64,000 nucleotides of DNA from Opisthocomus hoazin (GCF_030867145.1 NC_134443.1:2170001-2234000); one strand, 5' to 3'. Positions 1-30,629 are shown, numbered from the stretch's first letter. The notes: generated by a model not told the origin, from the sequence alone. Numbers and translations: made by a program.

Positions 1-657
1 TGTTTTCCAAGGCAGCTGCACCTCAAGGAGGAAAACTTAAACCATCAGCCGCTGTAAAACTAGGTTTGCAGATTCCTCTGCCCTGAAAGCAAAGTGCGTG
101 CAGGTTGGTGGGGTCGGCTGTGCCCTGTGTGGGTGACGTGCGTGACATCGCTGTGTGCTGTTGGTCGTGTAACTGTCTCCACTGTGGTGTCCTGAGCAGC
201 GCTGCGAAAGTGGTGTTAGCTGTGAATCTGTCCCGTTGGTGAATTTTGGGTTTTTTTTCCCTGCTTTTCTGATCTGTTCATGCTATCAAAGAGGCTGTTG
301 TTTTCAGGTTTTTTACTTTTAAAGACAGAGTAGTTTAATGTGACTGGGACTCTAATTCCTAGCTCTGCCAGTGGCCTCTGAATGTTGCACAGAACAATCT
401 GCGCCTCGGTGGTGTGTAAGGCAGCGCTGCCCCTCGCCCGCTTTGCAGTCGTGGTAAGCTCTGAAGGCTTCCGAGCAGGGCGGGTAGCGGGCACCCGCTC
501 AACATGTAACGCTGCAGACTAACGGCTGCTTTGTTTTACGGAATTGCTCCTCTGCAAAACAGGCGTGTCGGTAGGCTGGGTTTCCTACTACATCTTCCCA
601 TTTTTCATTTCTTTAAACTTTTTCCATTTTAGCTTAGATCGCTGATTTTATTTTTAG
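1..657 (+). other. ARNT: ARNT intron, left edge of window
   Basis: This is the 3' part of the intron that precedes the first visible ARNT exon. It ends in a pyrimidine tract and an AG at 656-657. No coding exon, repeat family or regulatory motif was recognised. The missing N-terminal exons of ARNT (about 76 residues in human) must lie to the left of the window. Confidence 0.6.
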
Positions 658-13835
<13,178 letters not shown>

Positions 13836-15010
13836 AATAAGCCCTTGGGGAAGCAAATCATAGCTATATATAATACCCACGTGTAAAGGAAAACACCTAA
13901 GTCTTTTTTTCAAAGACTGCTGAACTTTCTAAACCCTTCCAGCCTTCTGGAGGCGAAACCCTGCGCGGTGGCCTGGAGGACGGATGGCCGCGCGGCAGGC
14001 AGCGGTGTGGCTTTGGGCAGTGGGGGACTCCTGGCCCGGAGGACTGGAGCGCTGCGGGAGCAGCCGCGCTCGCTGACCGAAGGCCCCGCGTTTCCGGAGC
14101 CGCTCGCGAGCGGCTTTCGCTCTGCGCGCCGGGTTGGTCGGAGGGATTCCTGGCTGGGGTGCAGACAGCCCCCCCACACTCACAAGGTGGCTTTTACCGT
14201 TTTTATTTCCATCTTCTATACCGTGACTCTTTTTCTATAAAACACAAAGTATTGTAACTTTTTAAATATTGGAAGAAACTTCCAAGCGTTAGCCCTGTAT
14301 GACGCAGTTCTGGAGGGTGCTGGCGTGAGAGCCCTCGTCGTAAGCCGCCGTTCTCCATGGAGGCAGCGTGGCCGTCGTCGGAGCGTGGCTGCGCGTCTCC
14401 AGGCCGGGTGCTCTGTGCGGAGATCCCCGCGTTGGCGGGCGCGCCGGTGTTTGCTTGGCAGCCGTCCCCGCTCCAAACCGTGCCATGAACGTGGGCCTCT
14501 GTAGTCGGCGTGACCTGCAGCCCCCTCGGGTCCCAGGCGCTCGTGGGAGCGGCGGGGTAGTTCCGAGCCATAAAAATACGATGTGTGTAGCTTTGTTCTC
14601 AGTGCATCAGTTTGGCAGCTGATGGCCTCTGCGCTGCCACAAACCAGTGTTCCAACCGGCTTTTTGTCAGCTTACAGGGGGAAAACCCCGCTCCGCGCTG
14701 GCCCTGTGTGTTTGCCGCGTCGAGATCGAGTTCCTCGCCTGCGTGTCGGGGCTGGGCGTCTGGCTCCCCGCGCGGAGAGGCCCCGGATTCCTCCCGGGCC
14801 TTGCTGAGGAGCTGCGGTTTTCGCTCCGTGCTCTGAACGGCAGCGCCCGCTCCTGCGCTCGCCGTCTCCTGGAGGAAGCACTGGGGCCGTGGGCTGGCCC
14901 TGTCGCCGAGCCGCCGCGGGGAGAGAGGGAACGGCATCGTCAGATTTTTTATTTTTTTTTAATTTTAACCCTTGACTTTGAATCTTTTGGCTTCTTCAGT
15001 GGAAAAAAAA
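13836..15010 (+). other. ARNT: Probable ARNT 3' UTR
   Basis: The stop codon at 13833-13835 overlaps an AATAAA (13831-13836), too early to be the main polyadenylation signal. An AT-rich stretch at about 14188-14275, containing ACACAAAGTATTGTAACTTT, stands out from the surrounding GC-rich DNA and looks like conserved 3' UTR. A second AT-rich stretch follows at about 14945-15010. The true end of the transcript cannot be fixed from sequence alone. Confidence 0.5.
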
Positions 15011-16761
15011 CTTGCAGCGAGTCCTGCTCTCCGCAGGGTGTGTGGGGGCTGGGCGCAGACGTGGATCCCCCCCCGTGATGAGGCCTGGCTTCCATTGCAG
15101 CGAGGAGACGTGTTCAGGGCAGAGTTGGGCTTGGAAGGAAACGCGGCGCAGCTGCAGCGGGGGGAGATGACGAAGCTCTGCTGGAAGCCTGGGTTGGTTT
15201 GGATGAAATCTGGGAGTTTCTCCCCCATCCCCATGTGCTGGGGGGCTGCCGGAGCCCCCCGGGCTGGCTGCGAGCGTCGTGGCGGCTGGACTGCCCGGTC
15301 GGGGGGCTGCGGCGGTGGGGCAGCCCCTCCGAAGAGCGGCTGTCGGCACCCAGCGTCCCGGGGAAGGCTGCGGAGCGCTCATGGTGGCGGCTGGCCCATT
15401 TCGGCGCTCGTGGTCGCTCGGGGAGGTCCCCTGGGTACTGGAGCAGAAAGCTTTCATCTTCTTTTCTCTCCTGCTTTTGTTGGAAAATGAAGATTCGAAG
15501 TTTTCTCTCACTTCAGACACCACTGCCGGATTTACCGCTGCAACGGCCGCAGCCTCGCGGCGGGGAGCGTGGCAGCGTCCCGTGATTCACCGCCGTCCTC
15601 TGCCCGGGGAGGATGCTGCCGGCATGGCCGCGCTGGGCCCCTCGTCGCCGCCCGCGCCGTCCCCGGGCCAGGCCCGGGAGTTTTCCGGGGCGCAGAAGGG
15701 ACCGCTTTGGTAGCGTGGCACGGTGCTCGCGTCACAGGGGCCACAGCACCCGCTCCCGGGGCAAAGGGGGCCCGTGAAGGACCAGCGCTGAGGCTCGGAG
15801 CCGTGCCCACCCGCCTGGGCCGAGAAGGGAGCAGCGCCCGGCTGCCAAGCGGGGAGGAGGAGGAGGAGGAGGAAGATTCCGGGTTCTGCAGAAACCGAGC
15901 GCTGTGTGTGGAAGGGGAGCTCGGCCCTTGCGAAGCTGCAGCTCGGGCGCTTCCTGGAGCCGTGGCCTCCAGCTGCCAGGAGCAGCGGCGGGAGCTGGAC
16001 GTGCCCGCGGTGCCTCGCCACCCCCCAGGCCGAGCGGAGCGGGACCGGGGGGCTGCGTGGCCCCGGAGCCGCGGCTGCGTGGACCAGGAGCCCGTCTCTC
16101 TCGGCTCCCGCCGCGGGAGGAAGGAAAGGCGCTGGAGCAGCCGGCGGAGCCCGGACGCTGGCCTGACCCTGGCCTTGGCGCTGGCGGCAGCGGGGGACTG
16201 GTGAGGGCTGGGGGGGTCTCGGCGTGGGGCAGAGCCTGGCCCCCTTCGCGCCCCGCTCTGGTAACGGCGTTATTTTTCCACGCGAGGGGGGGTCCGTTTG
16301 TCGTACAATCCCTTGGGCCGGGCGGGAGCCCGACCTCCTCCTCGGGGGGACCTGGATTTGGGCCCGGGGCTCCCTCTCGTTGCGGAGAATTATCTGTAGC
16401 AGAGATTTTACAACAAGATTTTTTTCCCTTTTTCAAAGCTCTGTCTCATTTCTGCCTCGCTCCGTGGCGTGCCCGGGGTCGCGGATCCCCAGCCCGGGCT
16501 CCCTCCTCCTCCTCGTTGCTCGCCGTTTTGGGCCGGAGCGCGTTGGCTTTGTGGATCGTTGTGTTCTCCCCGCAGCCGGAGCGGGGTACGGCCCCGTGCC
16601 CCCAGCTCAGCCTCGCCTCCCCCCACCTCCGCTCCTCCCCGCGAGGAGCGGGGCCCCCGAAACGCTCGGCTCCCGGCCGTCGGGCCCTGGGCCAGGCGCG
16701 GTCATGCGCGGCCACGTCAGGGCCCCGTGCTCGGGGCGGTGAGTCCGCGGCACAGCCCCAC

Positions 16762-16773
16762 GCTGACTCAGCA
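16762..16773 (+). promoter_or_regulatory. T-MARE (large/small Maf recognition element)
   Basis: GCTGACTCAGCA matches 12 of 13 bases of the palindromic T-MARE (TGCTGASTCAGCA), which contains an AP-1 core. It lies 1.36 kb upstream of the CTSK start codon, on the far side of the CR1 insertion. Occupancy is inferred only. Confidence 0.5.
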
Positions 16774-16934
16774 CCTGGGGAGGGCGAGCGCGAGCCTGGG
16801 GTGCGGGTCCCTCTCCCCGGGACCCCTGCGGTCATCGGTGCCATGGCTGTCGTGCAGAGCTGCTCCCACCCCCGCAGCTCTGCCCTTGCTCCCTGGGACA
16901 GGCCCTGCTCGTGCCCACGGCGGGAGGATGATGA

Positions 16935-17475
16935 TGATCACAGAATCACAGCATGGCAGGGGTTGGCAGGGCCCTCTGTGGGTCACCCAGCCCAACCCCC
17001 TGCCCAAGCAGGGTCACCCAGAGCAGGGGGCACAGCACCGCGGCCAGGGGGGCTGGAATATCTCCAGAGAAGGAGACTCCACAGCCTCCCTGGGCAGCCT
17101 GGGCCAGGGCTCCGTCACCCTCAGAGGGAAGAAGTTCTTCCTCAGGTTCAGCTGGAGCTTCCTCTGCTTCAGTTTGTGCCCGTTGCCCCTTGTCCTGTCG
17201 CTGGGCACCACTGGAAAGAGCCTGGCCCCGTCCTCCTGACCCCCCCCTGCAGATATTGATCGGCATTTCGAAGGTCCCCTCTCAGCCTTCTCTTCTCCAG
17301 GCTGAACAAGCCCAGCTCCCTCAGCCTCTCCTCCTAGCAGAGATGCTCCAGTCCCCTCCTCATCCTCGCAGCCCTGCGCTGGACTCTCTCCAGTAGCTCC
17401 TCATCTTTCTTGAACTGGGGAGCCCAGCACTGGACCCAGCACTGCAGATGCGGCCTCCCCAGGGCAGAGCAGGGT
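16935..17475 (-). mobile_element. CR1 LINE 3' fragment upstream of CTSK
   Basis: Minus-strand CR1 3' end, starting at the left with ATCACAGAATCACAGCATGG, the reverse complement of the CR1 terminal repeat. It carries the same reverse transcriptase C-terminus and 3' UTR as the copy at 13000-13590 and is clearly the same subfamily. It is 5'-truncated at about 17475, some 0.65 kb upstream of the CTSK start. Confidence 0.9.
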
Positions 17476-17943
17476 GGAAATGCTGAGGATGCTGCGTGCG
17501 ACGTGCCTGGGAGAGGGGACGATGCCTCCGGGTCACAGCGGGCAGTGACAGCGGGCAGTGACATGGCTTTCTGACTCGTCGCGGCAGGAGCCGCGTGACG
17601 CGCTGCCAGTCACCCAGAAAGCACCGAGACCCCCTGCCCCGAGGCGCTGGGTCCCCAGCACCGGGCACGGGGGTGGCAGGGGACGCAGCGCTGGGGACGT
17701 TGGGGACAGAGACGCCGTCCCCTCTGCTCCAGCCGTCACACAACGACCCTGGGCGGCTGCGGAGGGTCTGGTTCTGCCGCGTAGGGTGGAGCGGTGGTGG
17801 GTGGTGGGTGCTCAGCCCTCCCTGGGTGCTGGGGAGGGGTCGGGGGTCTCTGGGGCTGCCAGCAGCCCCTCTACCATAGACAGGGGATGTCCCGGGGCAG
17901 GACCCAGAGCCAGCGGGGCTGAGTCAAGCTCTACCCCACGCCA

Positions 17944-17950
17944 TCACGTG
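17944..17950 (+). promoter_or_regulatory. CTSK: M-box / E-box upstream of CTSK
   Basis: TCACGTG is 171 bp upstream of the CTSK start codon. MITF and TFE3 are known to activate mammalian CTSK in osteoclasts through E-boxes in the proximal promoter, and TFEB uses the same core in lysosomal genes. Position and sequence fit; function here is inferred. Confidence 0.55.
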
Positions 17951-18065
17951 CGGCCGGGTGGGAGCCGCTGCGGCGTCCCCTTCCCGTCCCCTCCTTCCCC
18001 AGCCAGCGCAGAGCCCGGCGCCTGCCAACATTTTCCAGCTGCCTCCGACTTCCTCAATCCGGCCG

Positions 18066-18072
18066 CATAAAG
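18066..18072 (+). promoter_or_regulatory. CTSK: TATA-like element of CTSK
   Basis: CATAAAG occurs 49 bp upstream of the ATG, which would give a 5' UTR of roughly 20-25 nt. It is an imperfect TATA box and the only AT-rich hexamer in the proximal GC-rich promoter. Confidence 0.35.
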
Positions 18073-18120
18073 CAGCTGCGGACGCGGCACCCGCAGCCCC
18101 GTCCTCGCACCCACCGCACG

Positions 18121-20650
<2,530 letters not shown>

Positions 20651-21014
20651 GCGCTCCGGCACGCTGCCCGCGCCGCGCCCGGCCGCCCTCCCTGCTTCCC
20701 TGCCTGCAAGCTCGGCCTTCTCGCTCCCCGTCTCCAAAGCCGATGTCGCTCCCGGGGGGATCTCTGCCTCTCCGGGAGGAATCTCCCGGGGTAAAAGGGG
20801 GAGAGACCCCCGGCTGCAGCCGCACGGCGCGGTGAGCTCCCCCCGGTTCTCCTTTCCTGGGACTCTTCTGCCGCGCCAGCACCGCGTGTGCCCGGCCGGT
20901 TCTGCCTTCCCGCAGGCGCTCGGGGCCGGGCTTGGCTGGCTCCAGAGTCCGATCCGCCGGGAGATGCCTGCGCAAACAGGTCCCGTGCTGGCCTCTGCCT
21001 CCGGGAACGCATGG

Positions 21015-21243
21015 GAGCATCCCGTGGGGGGTATCCCGTGGGGGGCATCCCTCAGGGAGCATCCCCCGGGGAGCATCCCTCGGGGAGTATCCCGTGGGGG
21101 GCATCCCTCGGGGAGCATCCCCCGGGGAGCATCCCTCGGGGAGTATCCCGTGGGGGGCATCCCTCGGGGAGCATCCCATGGGGGGCATCCCTCGGGGAGC
21201 ATCCCGTGGGGGGCATCCCCCGGAGAGCATCCCGCGGGGAGCT
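21015..21243 (+). repeat. 14-bp minisatellite after CTSK stop, about 16 copies
   Basis: Monomers are GCATCCCTCGGGGA, GCATCCCCCGGGGA and GTATCCCGTGGGGG. They recur in a partly regular order, suggesting amplification of a four-monomer (56-bp) block. The array lies between the CTSK stop codon and the AATAAA at 21310, so it is probably transcribed as CTSK 3' UTR. Confidence 0.9.
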
Positions 21244-21309
21244 CGGGGCTGCCTCCCCCCTCCCGCGTCCCGGAGCGGGTCGCAGAGAACGATACGACTT
21301 TATTTTTAA

Positions 21310-21315
21310 AATAAA
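21310..21315 (+). terminator. CTSK: CTSK polyadenylation signal
   Basis: AATAAA lies 660 nt after the stop codon, within an AT-rich patch (TTTATTTTTAAAATAAACAC), and is the first canonical signal after the gene. It implies that the 14-bp array is inside the mature 3' UTR. Confidence 0.7.
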
Positions 21316-21931
21316 CACCAAATGCTGGGGCTGGTCTGCTCTGTGCTGGCCCGAGGCCGCGTGGGCCGGGGCTGCGGCTGTGGCAAAGCCTTTCCCTTGC
21401 CCAGCAGGGCCGGAGCCGACAGCAAAGCTCGGCCAACTCCGGGGCCAAGCGGTGAGAAGGGAGGGGGCTGGGGTCTGCTGCAGAACCCCAGCTGGTTTCG
21501 CAGGACCCCTGAAGCAGGTTGCAGAGACACGGGGGGGTGAAAGGGGAGGAGAGCAGAGCTGGTGTGGGCTGCAGCGCCGTGGCTTCGGGGCAAGCGTTGG
21601 TGCCAGGGCTGGGCGGTGTTTTGCATCCAGAACCCCCCTGACTCCCCAAAAACCCCAACCCGAGTGCTCTTGCTAGAGAAACCGATGGAGAAACGTCTGC
21701 AGGGAGGCTCGGGACAAGCCCTGACGGGAAGGGGAGGTGATACTGGCTTTAAAAATCCACACAAAAAGAAGTTTAGCCACTTAAAAATGGGTTTCTTTTC
21801 CCACTCCCACCCGTGCCCCAAGATGCAGGAGGCGAGTGGCCCGGCCGGGTGATGGAGAGGACGAGTGGTGCCATGTAACGCATCGGGGCCTGCCGGGATG
21901 CGCCGGCGCGGTGGTTCACAACCGAAACGCT

Positions 21932-21963
21932 CTGAAAAGAAACTGAGATCGGAGCATTTCCTC
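21932..21963 (+). other. Purine-rich/ETS-like segment resembling CTSS upstream region
   Basis: TGAAAAGAAACTGAGATC followed by GGAGCATTTCCTC resembles the CTSS upstream segment at 24973-24998 (GAAAACGAAATC, then AGAGCATTTCCTC). Twelve consecutive bases (GAGCATTTCCTC) are identical. Together with the start-codon relic at 22416 it may be part of a decayed duplicate of the CTSS 5' region. Confidence 0.35.
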
Positions 21964-22415
21964 GCTCCCCGGCTCCCGGCAGCAGCAAGCGGGGGCCCTC
22001 CCCGCACCCCCGGGCTGTCCCGGGCCCCTCGCACCCCTGGAGAGCTGCGCTGCAGGCGGGTGAGGCGTCTCCCGGGGGCGAGTTTTGGCTGGAGAACATG
22101 GAGAAACGGTCGCTTTGCACTGGCCTGGGGCCCGAGCTCATCGCTCCCTCCGTGGTGCGTCCCCCCCGGCTGCTCCCCGTCCTCGAGAGCTGCCGCGGAG
22201 CCGGGAAGGCGGCAGAGGGGATATTGGGAATGTGCAAAGTTTCCTTAGAGGAGACGTTCAGGGAGGGGTCTGGTCCCGCGTCATCGTGGCTGCGCTGGGG
22301 CCGCAGAGCATCGCTGTGCGACCGGAGACGGGAAAAGGCACGAGGAGGATGTGGGGGGTCGGGAATCGGCGGGGAGGTGAAGCCCCCAGGTCGGGGTCTG
22401 GCACTGCATCCCCCA

Positions 22416-22447
22416 TCCCAGCCGAGTGGGATGAAGCTGCCGGGCTC
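22416..22447 (+). pseudogene. Relic resembling CTSS start-codon region
   Basis: This 32-nt stretch, beginning TCCCAGCCGAGTGGGATGAA, matches CTSS 25907-25938 at 29 of 32 positions, including a putative acceptor CCCAG, the ATG and the first codons (MKLPGS here, MKLLGS in CTSS). Similarity stops afterwards and no downstream cathepsin exons are seen before CTSS. It could be a fragment of a lost tandem cathepsin copy or a small local duplication. Confidence 0.45.
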
Positions 22448-22644
22448 TTCGTCGGCTACGGCGCTGCGGACGGGGAGGACGCTGCCCGGGGAAGAGCAGG
22501 GACAGCGAGCCCGGGCGCTGGGCAGCCCTTGCTCCCGGCCTCTGCTCGAGGGGCACGCCGGAGCTCGCCGAGACGCGCCAGCGACGCCGACGCTGTGGAA
22601 AGGCAGAATTGGTGCCCACCGGCTTTCTGCAGGGACGTGTAGGA

Positions 22645-22690
22645 TCAGGGGATCAGTGAGGTTGGAGAAGACCTCTCAGACCAAGGCCAC
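22645..22690 (-). mobile_element. Small CR1 3'-end fragment
   Basis: TGAGGTTGGAGAAGACCTCT is the reverse complement of the conserved CR1 3' UTR end (AGGTCTTTTCCAACC type). Only about 45 bp are recognisable, so assignment is tentative. Confidence 0.45.
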
Positions 22691-22889
22691 CGCCAGCCCG
22701 TGGCCGCCACGCCAGCCACGTTACCACGCGCCGCGTCCGAGGCCACGCGGCCACAGCGCGAAGGGCCCGCCATTGCGCCCTGCAAACCCACGGCGCCGCG
22801 CGTCACCCCGAGCGCTCCCACCTGGCTCCTGGCTCAGAAAATGGGATTTCTGCTCTGCGGGAAGCTCCGGGGCTTTCAGCGTTCCCGGG

Positions 22890-22901
22890 TGCTGAGTCAG
22901 C
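22890..22901 (+). promoter_or_regulatory. T-MARE between CTSK and CTSS
   Basis: TGCTGAGTCAGC matches 12 of 13 bases of the palindromic Maf recognition element. It lies 3 kb upstream of the CTSS start. MafB and other Maf factors act in macrophages and osteoclasts, where both flanking genes are typically expressed; binding is inferred. Confidence 0.5.
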
Positions 22902-23337
22902 GCAGAGGGCTGGAGCCTCTCCGCCAGGCACCGAGCGCGTTCGGGCTGGGGTCGCGCTGGCGAACCCCCCTCCTTCGGCCAGTCTGGGGGCACGGCCCCG
23001 GCGACCGCGCCGCCGGGCTGCCCCCGCGTCACCGCGTGCGGGGGAAAATGGTTTTCGCCATTTGAAATGCAGAACAAGAATTAAAAACAAAGCACTGGCC
23101 CAGCGTCCTGCTCGGGCAGACGCTCGTCCGGAAAACAAACCCCGCCGAAGCCTGCGGCGTCAGCAAAGCCGCGCTCGGCCGCCGAAAGCCTTCGCTCGCC
23201 CACGAACAGCGGCGCGGGAACCTCGGCCGCGGGCGCTGCCGGTCCCAGGGCTGCGTCGTCCTCCGTCGGCGCTGGGCTGGAGGCCCGCGGGCTGCCGCCG
23301 CGCGCTCCGCTCCGGCCTCGGTAGGGTTTAAAGAAAA

Positions 23338-23735
23338 AAAATATGTATTTTTACAAATGTATCTGTATTTGTGTATATACAATATGTGTATTTGTGTGTA
23401 TACACTGTATATATGGATACAAATATACACCTGTGTATAAATACAAATATACACCTATATATATAAATATAAATATAACCTGTATATATATAAATACAAA
23501 TATACACCTATATATAAATATAAATATAACCTGTATATATATAAATACAAATATACACCTATATATAAATACAAATATAACCTCTATATATAAAAATACA
23601 AATATACACCTATATATAAATACAAATATAATCTATATATATAAATACAGATATACCCCTATATATATAAATACAAATATGACCTGTATATATATAAATA
23701 CGAATATACACCTCTCTATATAAAAATACAAATGC
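23338..23735 (+). repeat. AT-rich tandem array, about 40-50-bp units
   Basis: Units such as ATAAATACAAATATACACCT and ATATAACCTGTATATATATA alternate over about 400 bp. It is an AT-rich island (roughly 80% A+T) inside DNA that is mostly above 60% GC, and its copies differ by small substitutions. No coding potential is credited to the open frame it contains. Confidence 0.9.
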
Positions 23736-24387
23736 GCACACAAGCGTATATGATGTCCATAGAAACCCCCTCTGCCCACCTGTATCTGGGGTTTCCCTGG
23801 AGGTTTTGACCCCCCAGGCCCCCGAAAAGCCGCGATTTTCCCCTGCCCCCCTCCGCGGAGCGAGCGGCCGCCCAGCCTGGCAGGGGAGCAGCCTTTTGGG
23901 GCAGAAAAGGGGAATTTGGCCACTCCAGGGCTGCGCGGGGAAGCCGGAGTTGGGGAAAAATTGCAGAGAAGGGGGGGGGGAGAGAAGAGGGTGCGGGTGG
24001 GGGTGGCGCGGGGGGAGGCAGCTGCCGCCCGCCGCCGGGTTTTTGCCGCTTTCTCCTCCCGAAGCGCTCTGGGGACGGGGGCTGCGTCCGGCCGGCGAGG
24101 AACCGCGGCGCCCGCTGCCAGCGACGGGCGGACCCCCGGCTCCGGAGGGGCTCCCGGCCGCGGCTCCGCTCCAGCCGTCGCCCTCGGGGCACCGCGCCGC
24201 GGCCGAGCCCCAGAAACCCGGAGCGGCGGCGGTTGGCGGGCGCCGGTGCCTCGTCCGGCGCGGCCGCCTCGCTCGCCCTCGCCGGGGCCTCGTCCCCTGC
24301 CGGGAGCCACCTGCCGGGAACCGGTTCGGCGCAAGGCGCCCGGGTGTCCGCGCGAACTCTCGCAATCTCTGGCAGCTTTTTAGAAAA

Positions 24388-24396
24388 TGACTCAGC
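24388..24396 (+). promoter_or_regulatory. AP-1 / half-MARE upstream of CTSS
   Basis: TGACTCAGC combines a perfect AP-1 core (TGACTCA) with one MARE flank (GC). It lies 1.53 kb upstream of the CTSS start codon. It may serve CTSS, but a chance match cannot be excluded. Confidence 0.35.
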
Positions 24397-24721
24397 TGCG
24401 TCCTCAGGGCTCTTGGGGCTCTGTTTTGCTTCCTCTTCTTCCCCCAGAAGATGGTTTACGCGCAGCCATCTTGCGCCCGGCCGTCCCTCCCGGGAGATGC
24501 CCTGCCCCGGGGCTGGAGCGTGATTTCCAGCCTTCGCCGACCGCGTTTTCGGCCCGGCCGCGGCGCGACGTGTGCCAGATGCGTGTCCCGATGGCCGCGG
24601 GGCCGCACGGTGCTGTGTCCCACCCGCGTCTCCCCGGCCACGCTGCCCCACCGTGACACCGGTAAAGGCCATTTTCCTCCCCGGGCGCTGGCTTTGGGCT
24701 GGCTGGCGCTCGGCTCTGCCC

Positions 24722-24737
24722 AGTTCACACCAGTTCA
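24722..24737 (+). promoter_or_regulatory. Possible DR4 nuclear receptor element
   Basis: AGTTCA-CACC-AGTTCA is a direct repeat of a nuclear receptor half-site variant with 4-bp spacing, 1.2 kb upstream of CTSS. It also reads as a simple 10-bp tandem duplication (CAGTTCACAC twice), so the match may be incidental. Confidence 0.25.
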
Positions 24738-24973
24738 CACCAGTAGCGTGGCTCTGGGCTCGGGCTCGTCCCGGCGCGGAGCTCAGCACCAGGTCAACAC
24801 AAAAACCCCATCAGAGGAGCGTGACCCCCGCTCCCGCGCGCCGCTGAAACGGCCCCGAGAGCGTTCCCGGTGACGCCGGGGCACGGGGAAGGAGGACGCT
24901 CCCGGCGGCAGCCGCTCCCCGGCGGGGCTGGGATCCCGCTCCGGATGACCCCGCGGCGAGCCCTGCGCCACGT

Positions 24974-24998
24974 GAAAACGAAATCAGAGCATTTCCTC
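24974..24998 (+). promoter_or_regulatory. CTSS: ISRE plus ETS/PU.1-like site upstream of CTSS
   Basis: GAAAACGAAA fits the interferon-stimulated response element core GAAANNGAAA. Ten bases on, ATTTCCTC reads GAGGAAAT on the other strand, an ETS/PU.1-type site. A CACGTG E-box (24969-24974) abuts the ISRE. Mammalian CTSS is interferon-gamma inducible through an ISRE/IRF site and is expressed in PU.1-dependent antigen-presenting cells. The cluster is 0.93 kb upstream of the ATG. Function is inferred. Confidence 0.5.
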
Positions 24999-25487
24999 CT
25001 TTCCCGACGCGGGGTTTGCCCGGCGAGTCGCCGCCGTCGCGCGCCGCGGGTCCCGGCAGCGGGGGTCACCGGCTCCGTCCCCGCGTCCCCCTGAGCCGGG
25101 CACCGCGCTGCCGGCGAGCCGCAGATCGGCACCCGCCGCCGGAGGAGCCTCCTCGGTCGGGTAGGTCGGGCGCTGTCGTGCTCCGACGCCGCGCCGGGGC
25201 CCGAGCTTTGAGGAAGTCGCGCTGCGGGAGCGATGTTTTCGCGTTGACTCTGACCCCATCTTCCCTCCGCTCTCCTCCCGGCACCCGCCGGGCAGCGGCC
25301 GGGGGAAAATCGGGATTTTCTTGGCTTTTTGAGGCGCTGGCGAACGTGGGGTCGGTTCGAGTGGGCGATGCGTGACCCCCTTCGGGGAGGGTTCCTCGGG
25401 TGGGGAGCGGTGAGGGGTGGGGGATGCGTCCCTGCGTGTCCCCGCGCTGGCTCGGCAGACGGCTCCGGGCGAGGGTCGGCGCTGAGC

Positions 25488-25680
25488 CAGGTGGGATCGC
25501 CGTCCCGGGGTGGGATCATTGTCCCGGGGTGGGATCACTGTCCTGGGGTGGGATCACTGTCCCGGGGTGGGATCACTGTCCTGGGGTGGGATCGCTGTCC
25601 TGGGGTGGGATCGCCGTCCCGGGGTGGGATCGCCGTCCCGGAGTGGGATCGCCGTCCCGGGGTGGGATTGCTGTCCCGGC
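25488..25680 (+). repeat. 19-bp minisatellite upstream of CTSS, about 10 copies
   Basis: The unit is GGTGGGATCACTGTCCCGG with transitions in CACTG/CGCCG and CCC/CCT. The array ends 240 bp before the CTSS start codon, so it lies in or next to the CTSS promoter or first intron. Confidence 0.9.
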
Positions 25681-25921
25681 GGGGCGGGCAGCGTCGCTGC
25701 GGGGAGCTCGTCCGGGCGGGCGGGACGGGAGCTGCCGGCGTCGCGGGTGTAGAAACCCGGCGAAGGGCCGGCCAGGAGTCCAGCGCAGCGATGTCATCAC
25801 CCTCCTCTGCCTCCCTCACCAAACCGGATCTGTCACTAAGGGGTCACGCACGGCTCCGGCTCCGAGCCCTTGGCTCCCAGCGTGTCCTGTCGCTCCGGCT
25901 CCCCGGTCCCAGCCAAGCGGG

Positions 25922-30629
<4,708 letters not shown>

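Larger units (their letters stand above)
15011..18065 (+). other. ARNT-CTSK intergenic region
   Basis: About 3 kb of GC-rich DNA without a convincing coding exon. Open frames on both strands are long because stop codons are rare at this base composition, and none resembles a known protein. It contains a T-MARE at 16762, a CR1 fragment at 16935-17475 and an M-box at 17944, each listed separately. Confidence 0.6.
20651..25906 (+). other. CTSK-CTSS intergenic region
   Basis: This 5.3 kb gap holds the CTSK 3' UTR with a 14-bp array and AATAAA (21310), a relic resembling the CTSS start region (21932-22447), a T-MARE, an AT-rich array (23338-23735), candidate CTSS control elements (24388-24998) and a 19-bp array (25488-25680). 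No further coding exon was recognised. CTSS must have one or more 5' UTR exons here, but their position could not be fixed. Confidence 0.6.
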
